A stretch of 9,716 bases of DNA from JAIBBV01 sp044347745. GTDB lineage: Bacteria > Bdellovibrionota_C > UBA2361 > JAFLCA01. The notes below the pieces were generated by a model that was not told the origin of the DNA, did no database searches, and saw only the letters and a list, made by a program, of their open reading frames with translations. Both the position numbers and the translations under genes were made by a program. Every line of letters starts with the position of its first letter. The stretch's first letter is position 1. Below, in pieces: positions 6,132 through 9,716 of the stretch. The stretch is taken from contig JBIKUD010000072.1 of assembly GCA_044347745.1 (NCBI GenBank), positions 1 through 9,716 on the forward strand. Direction: 5' to 3'.

Positions 6132-7523
6132 ATGAGTTTAGCCGAACAATTTAGTGACATATTGCCACCACAGGCTATGAGCAGTGTAGCGAACGATTTA
6201 GTATTTTATGGCTGTGACGCTTCTAAACAATTTAAAGGGCGGGCGGGGCTGGTTTTGTTGCCAGAGACTGAGGAGCAGGTCCGTCAAATTATGCTGCGCT
6301 GCGCCGAGCGACGTATCTCGCTAGTTCCCTCTGGTGGTCGAACTGGTTATAGCGGGGGCGCCACTGCGATGCATGGAGAAGTCGTAGTCTCCATGAGTCG
6401 AATGAATAAAATATTGGAAGTCCAGCCCCAGCAGGGCACCCTACGCTGCCAAGCGGGGGCTACTACAGAATCGATACGACTTAAAGCAGCGGAGCACGGC
6501 CTATTTTATCCACTCGATTTTGCGAGCAAAGGGTCAAGTCAGATTGGTGGCAACATCGCAACCAACGCCGGTGGTATTCGAGTTATTCGATATGGAAATA
6601 CGCGAGAGTGGGTACTTGGTCTACGAGTGGTTACGGGAGCGGGAGAATTGCTTGCACTCAACGGGGCGCTCATTAAGAACCAAACAGGCTATGATTTAAG
6701 GCATTTGTTTATTGGATCCGAAGGCACTTTGGGAATTGTTACCGAGGCGACGCTTAAACTGACCAGCCCGCCAAAAGATGGTGAGTTATTTATTGTAGGG
6801 CTTACCCAACCTGCAAGAGTACTTGAGTTGCTTGAGCGCCTAAGGAAAGCAGGGCTTGCGGTAAATGTGTTTGAGTATTTTGAACTTAATGCCTTGCGTC
6901 TTGTGAAAGAGGTGACCGGCCTTCCTGCTCCGTTCGCCAAGGAATATCCAGCGTATGCTCTGATTGAGTTGGAGCTTGTTGGAGAGCAAGACAAAACTCA
7001 AGCCGCTGAGTTATTTGGTTCCCAACTTGAGGCGGGCCTCGTTGGGGATATCGTGCAGGCGCAGTCGGTAAAACAGCGCCAAGGCATCATGGGATTACGT
7101 GAACGGATAAGCGAAAGCATTAATGCCAGACATGTGCCGCATAAAAATGACATTTCGTTGCCGATTGGAAACATTCCGCATTTTTTAGCGGCTTTTGAAC
7201 GGGAGTATTTGGCTAAGCATCCAAGGCTGCAAGCGATTGTGTTCGGGCATATAGGGGACGGGAATTTGCACATAAACCTACTTAAGCCCGCTGAAATATC
7301 AGAGGCTGACTTCTTTAAACAATGTCAGGGCTTGGATACTGAGCTTTTTGCCCTTGTGCAGCGACTTGATGGAAGTATTTCTGCCGAGCACGGGGTTGGG
7401 CTTTTAAAGCGAGATTATTTAGGCTTTTCTCGCAGCGCCGCAGAAATTGAGTTGATGCGACAAATCAAGCGAGTGTTTGACCCGCAAAGCATTTTAAATC
7501 CAGGCAAAATTCTTGCCCCATAG
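6132..7523 (+). CDS. FAD-linked oxidase, probable D-2-hydroxyglutarate dehydrogenase
   Basis: A 463-residue flavoprotein of the GlcD/D-lactate/D-2-hydroxyglutarate dehydrogenase family, oxidising a D-2-hydroxyacid to the 2-oxoacid. The PCMH-type FAD domain spans about 36-215, with P-S-G-G-R-T-G-Y-S-G-G (66-76), I-G-G-N-I-A-T-N-A-G-G (138-148) and I-G-S-E-G-T-L-G-I-V-T-E (194-205). The C-terminal FAD-oxidase domain has the metal-site pattern F-G-H373-I-G-D-G-N-L-H380 and S-A-E419-H420-G-V-G, and ends in L-N-P-G-K-I. ATG 6132 is chosen because AAAGGA (6119-6124) lies seven bases before it; the frame opens at a GTG at 6111, which lacks this. The gene is divergent from the SerB-SerA fusion with only 45 bases between starts. 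SerA enzymes of this type make D-2-hydroxyglutarate as a side reaction and known D2HGDH enzymes recycle it, which favours that substrate. Glycolate or D-lactate remains possible, because the family motifs do not settle specificity. No CCG iron-sulfur partner is nearby. Confidence 0.85.
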   Translation: MSLAEQFSDILPPQAMSSVANDLVFYGCDASKQFKGRAGLVLLPETEEQVRQIMLRCAERRISLVPSGGRTGYSGGATAMHGEVVVSMSRMNKILEVQPQQGTLRCQAGATTESIRLKAAEHGLFYPLDFASKGSSQIGGNIATNAGGIRVIRYGNTREWVLGLRVVTGAGELLALNGALIKNQTGYDLRHLFIGSEGTLGIVTEATLKLTSPPKDGELFIVGLTQPARVLELLERLRKAGLAVNVFEYFELNALRLVKEVTGLPAPFAKEYPAYALIELELVGEQDKTQAAELFGSQLEAGLVGDIVQAQSVKQRQGIMGLRERISESINARHVPHKNDISLPIGNIPHFLAAFEREYLAKHPRLQAIVFGHIGDGNLHINLLKPAEISEADFFKQCQGLDTELFALVQRLDGSISAEHGVGLLKRDYLGFSRSAAEIELMRQIKRVFDPQSILNPGKILAP

Positions 7524-7581
7524 CGTCGGGGGTAGCTTTTTAGCGCGATCCCGGGCATAAAATGATACGCAGGGCATTTCT

Positions 7582-9030
7582 ATGAGAGGCCGTATGATTG
7601 ACGAGTATCGAGCTGAACGAATTAAAAAAATGAACGCCTTTATGGAGCGGGGAATCAATCCGTTCACGGCTGGGCCCTTTGAGAAACAACCATCTCAGCA
7701 GGTAGCTGAATTAGCTGTTGGCCAACCCGCAAGAGTCGGCGGACGCATCGTATTGTTCCGCGACATGGGCAACATTGCTTTTGCCACTATCCAAGATGAG
7801 GCCGGAAGAATTCAGATAGTCCTCAATAAAAAAGAATTTACCGATGATTACAAGTTTTGGGTGCGTAACCTTGATCTTGGCGACTTTATTGGGGTGGAAG
7901 GCGAGCGCTTCGACACTAACAAGGGCGAGCGCTCAGTTTTGGTTCGCAAGTTAACTCTTTTAACCAAGTCTTTGCGTCCCTTGCCCGATAAGCATAAAGG
8001 ATTAGCAGACGAAGAAATTCGACTTCGTAAGCGCTACCTCGACATGATCTTTAATCCAGAAGTTAAAGACATGGTTTATAAAATTGACCGCTTTTGGAAC
8101 TCCATGCGGAGTTTTCTAAAGCAGAAGGGATTTGTTGAAGTATTTACTCCTGCGCTTGAAAACGTGACTGGTGGCGGCGATGCACGGCCCTTTGTTACCC
8201 ATCATAATGCGCTTGATATTGACGTAAATTTACGCATCTCAATGGGCGAACTGTGGCAAAAAAGGCTGATGGTTGGTGGTCTTGAGAAAACTTTTGAAAT
8301 TGGGCGGCAGTTCCGCAATGAAGGGATGTCTGCAGAGCATCTGCAAGATTACACACAGATGGAGTTTTATTGGGCGTATGCCAACTACCAACAAGGCATG
8401 GCACTTGTTGAAGAGCTTTTTAAACATGTTGCTCAGGAAACCTTTGGAACTTTAACTTTTAAAATGCGTGGATTTGAGGTTGATTTGGGCAAGCCGTGGG
8501 AGCGCTACGACTATGCCGAGACGCTTAAAAAATATACCAATATTGATATTCACACGGCTACCTTGGAAGAGGTGACGGCCCGTTTGCATGAGTTAAAAGT
8601 TGAATACGATAAAGCTGGTTTTAACGTGGCGCGCGGCGTGGACGCGCTTTGGAAATACTGCCGCAAGAAAATTGCTGGACCAGGATTCCTTGTGAATGAG
8701 CCACTGGCACTTTCTCCCTTGGCAAAAAAGAGCGAAGCCAACCCTCAGGTGGTTGAGCGCTTTCACGTGCTGATTGCTGGTAGTGAGCTTGGAAACGGCT
8801 ACAGTGAGCTTAATGATCCTATTGACCAGGCTGGTCGATTTGCTGAGCAGCAAAAAATGCGTGATGCAGGCGATGCCGAAGCCCAAATGAATGACCATGA
8901 TTTTGTAGAGGCGTTAGAATATGGAATGCCTCCAACCTGCGGCTTTGGTCTCAGTGAAAGAGTGTTTGCCTTTTTAATGGATAAGCCGGCTCGCGAGTGT
9001 CAGGTTTTTCCGCTGATGAAGCCCTTATAA
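7582..9030 (+). CDS. lysS: Lysyl-tRNA synthetase, class II, variant form
   Basis: A 482-residue cytoplasmic enzyme charging tRNA-Lys with lysine. The N-terminal OB-fold anticodon domain covers about 50-145 (V-G-G-R-I, F-A-T-I-Q-D-E-A-G-R-I-Q-I, then L-T-K-S-L-R-P-L-P). The catalytic domain follows: G-F-V-E-V-F-T-P (motif 1), A-R-P-F-V-T-H-H-N-A-L-D, F238-E-I-G-R-Q-F-R245-N-E-G (motif 2), and G454-F-G-L-S-E459-R460 (motif 3). Differences from standard bacterial LysRS are clear. The motif 2 loop reads E-H-L-Q-D-Y-T-Q-M-E-F-Y instead of R-H-N-P-E-F-T. Motif 3 has S-E-R where I-D-R is usual. The C-terminus reads M-D-K-P-A-R-E-C-Q-V-F-P-L-M-K-P, where standard enzymes have an I-R-D-V-I-L-F-P version. 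The N-terminal extension is short. ATG 7582 has AGGG seven bases upstream; ATG 7594, with AGAGG four bases before it, is an alternative. The gene is 58 bases after the oxidase on the same strand, possibly co-transcribed. Confidence 0.93.
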   Translation: MRGRMIDEYRAERIKKMNAFMERGINPFTAGPFEKQPSQQVAELAVGQPARVGGRIVLFRDMGNIAFATIQDEAGRIQIVLNKKEFTDDYKFWVRNLDLGDFIGVEGERFDTNKGERSVLVRKLTLLTKSLRPLPDKHKGLADEEIRLRKRYLDMIFNPEVKDMVYKIDRFWNSMRSFLKQKGFVEVFTPALENVTGGGDARPFVTHHNALDIDVNLRISMGELWQKRLMVGGLEKTFEIGRQFRNEGMSAEHLQDYTQMEFYWAYANYQQGMALVEELFKHVAQETFGTLTFKMRGFEVDLGKPWERYDYAETLKKYTNIDIHTATLEEVTARLHELKVEYDKAGFNVARGVDALWKYCRKKIAGPGFLVNEPLALSPLAKKSEANPQVVERFHVLIAGSELGNGYSELNDPIDQAGRFAEQQKMRDAGDAEAQMNDHDFVEALEYGMPPTCGFGLSERVFAFLMDKPARECQVFPLMKPL

Positions 9031-9036
9031 GAGCTG

Positions 9037-9057
9037 TTCTACGAATTTTTCGTAGAA
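9037..9057. repeat. Perfect inverted repeat after lysS (9-bp stem, TTT loop)
   Basis: TTCTACGAA (9037-9045) and TTCGTAGAA (9049-9057) are exact reverse complements around a three-base loop, beginning seven bases after the lysS stop. The stem is AT-rich and is followed by A-rich, not T-rich, sequence, so it is not a standard intrinsic terminator on the plus strand. It could shape or protect the 3' end of the lysS transcript. Confidence 0.6.
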
Positions 9058-9145
9058 AAATCTAAGTTTGGGCATCATTTTGTAAATATATTTAGGGCTC
9101 TATCAATCTTTCCGCCAGTTCTCCCGAAAATCTGTCCTTGGGGGT

Positions 9146-9168
9146 TGGTTAAGACGCGATCTTAACCA
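9146..9168. repeat. Perfect inverted repeat in the 9203 leader (9-bp stem, CGCGA loop)
   Basis: TGGTTAAGA (9146-9154) and TCTTAACCA (9160-9168) pair exactly around a five-base loop. It lies about 35 bases before the proposed start of the secreted-protein gene, just upstream of an eight-base palindrome CCTTAAGG (about 9178-9185). It may be an operator-like site or an RNA hairpin in a structured leader. Confidence 0.6.
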
Positions 9169-9202
9169 TGACGTAAACCTTAAGGACCGGAGACTGGCAG
9201 GC

Positions 9203-9716
9203 TTGTTTCAAATCTTGAAACATTTTGGTGTGCTCCTACTATCTCTGATAGTAGGCCTTTCCGCTGCTCATGCAGTTCCGTATACCGTTAGAATCACCAA
9301 CGAAGCTGGGGCCGGCGTTGTTGCTGAGCTAGGTGGTACTAATGGCCTAAATGGAATTCCAGGTTTTTTCACTGGACCAGGTGGTACGTTTACGTTTGAT
9401 CCCGCAGATGTTGGGGCTCCTGCTGATGCTTCCTCAATAATTGCTCCAGTGGCTCGCGGACTACGCTTTGAGCCTGCAGAGCTGGCTTTAAGTAACTGCT
9501 CCAATAGAATTTGTAGTTTTAGAGCTTACTCGGACTACTCAACAAGAAGAGTAGCATGGACAGCAATTAATGCTCAGGGTAATCCGGTTCCCGGAATACC
9601 CCTGGTTGTTCCCGGCGCTGAGCTGTCTTGCCCAAAAACAACCGACAAAAATGGGTATGCTTTTTTTATAGTAAGAGAGCGAGCTAGCGCCTGTAACGAT
9701 GCTGATTCTAATAGAG
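9203..9716 (+). CDS. Secreted protein with Ig-like/regulatory-like segments, 3' end missing
   Basis: A reading frame that runs off the window after about 171 codons. It begins with a convincing Sec signal peptide: F-Q-I-L-K-H-F-G, then V-L-L-L-S-L-I-V-G-L-S, then A-A-H-A with cleavage likely before V-P-Y-T-V-R-I. The exported part has a Gly/Ala-rich region (G-G-T-N-G-L-N-G-I-P-G-F-F-T-G-P-G-G). G-L-R-F-E-P-A-E-L-A-L-S-N-C-S-N-R-I-C follows, then V-A-W-T-A-I-N-A-Q-G-N-P-V-P-G-I-P-L-V-V and T-T-D-K-N-G-Y-A-F-F-I-V. These last two stretches resemble Big_1 or carboxypeptidase-regulatory beta-sandwich domains of surface or secreted proteins. The Cys pairs suggest disulfides. No in-frame ATG exists after the TAA at 9083. 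TTG 9203 is chosen because GGAG (9189-9192) is ten bases before it; TTG 9215 and GTG 9230 are alternatives. No exact family is recognised. Confidence 0.7.
   Translation, partial: MFQILKHFGVLLLSLIVGLSAAHAVPYTVRITNEAGAGVVAELGGTNGLNGIPGFFTGPGGTFTFDPADVGAPADASSIIAPVARGLRFEPAELALSNCSNRICSFRAYSDYSTRRVAWTAINAQGNPVPGIPLVVPGAELSCPKTTDKNGYAFFIVRERASACNDADSNR
9204..9222. repeat. Perfect inverted repeat covering the proposed start codon
   Basis: TGTTTCAA (9204-9211) and TTGAAACA (9215-9222) pair exactly around ATC. The left arm includes two bases of the proposed TTG start (9203-9205) and the right arm contains the alternative TTG (9215-9217). In RNA this hairpin would place the initiation region in a stem, so an effect on translation is plausible but unproven. 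Confidence 0.55.
9235..9255. repeat. Perfect inverted repeat within the signal-peptide codons
   Basis: CCTACTATC (9235-9243) and GATAGTAGG (9247-9255) pair exactly around TCT. The repeat encodes the hydrophobic core of the signal peptide (L-L-S-L-I-V-G) and follows the preceding hairpin by 12 bases. Confidence 0.6.

Noticed and set aside
7524..7581. Promoter before lysS (TAAAAT at 7558-7563)
   Set aside because: No acceptable -35 hexamer at the right spacing; the gene may be read from the oxidase promoter.
8550..8898. Minus-strand open frames inside lysS
   Set aside because: Antisense shadows of a well-conserved coding sequence with no recognisable motifs.
9037..9057. Intrinsic terminator for lysS
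   Set aside because: The stem is exact but AT-rich and no T run follows on the plus strand. It was kept only as an inverted repeat.

Overview
The window looks like a chromosomal stretch of a Gram-negative, broadly proteobacterial-type organism of moderate GC (judged by eye, not computed). Two proteins carry lipoprotein signal peptides, one ORF is a close relative of the proteobacterial kinase SrkA/YihE, and one small ORF looks like a Flp/Tad-type pilin. I cannot place it to genus. The lysyl-tRNA synthetase is a divergent variant, so a poorly sampled lineage is plausible. I see no rRNA, tRNA, CRISPR array, insertion sequence or phage gene.

Layout. Positions 1-559 hold a small Flp-like pilin ORF with an awkward start region and a possible remnant or micro-ORF after it. 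srkA follows (560-1579, +). It converges on a minus-strand pair: a periplasmic glutathione-peroxidase-like lipoprotein (2342-2935) and a DUF3313-like lipoprotein (1600-2352), whose ends overlap by 11 bases. Next is the minus-strand serine operon: a 634-residue fusion of a SerB-like HAD phosphatase with an E. coli-type SerA (4182-6086), then a class V aminotransferase in the SerC role (3087-4166). Only 45 bases from the fusion's first ATG, an FAD-linked oxidase of the D-2-hydroxyglutarate dehydrogenase/GlcD family starts in the opposite direction (6132-7523, +). lysS follows (7582-9030, +). The window ends inside a secreted protein (from about 9203) with Ig-like or carboxypeptidase-regulatory-like segments. 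Its leader and signal-peptide region carry several perfect short-loop inverted repeats.

How the genes fit together. The centre is a complete phosphorylated serine pathway in two ORFs: steps 1 (SerA) and 3 (SerB) are one polypeptide and step 2 (SerC) is encoded next to it. E. coli-type SerA can also reduce 2-oxoglutarate to D-2-hydroxyglutarate, and in some bacteria a D-2-hydroxyglutarate dehydrogenase works with SerA to recycle it. The divergent oxidase beside the fusion fits that role, so 3087-7523 may be one metabolic module. The SerA ACT domain keeps the residues known in E. coli to bind the feedback inhibitor L-serine.

The most unusual items are the SerB-SerA fusion with its context, the run of perfect hairpins at 9037-9255, the peroxidase lipoprotein with two of four tetrad positions replaced, and the variant LysRS.
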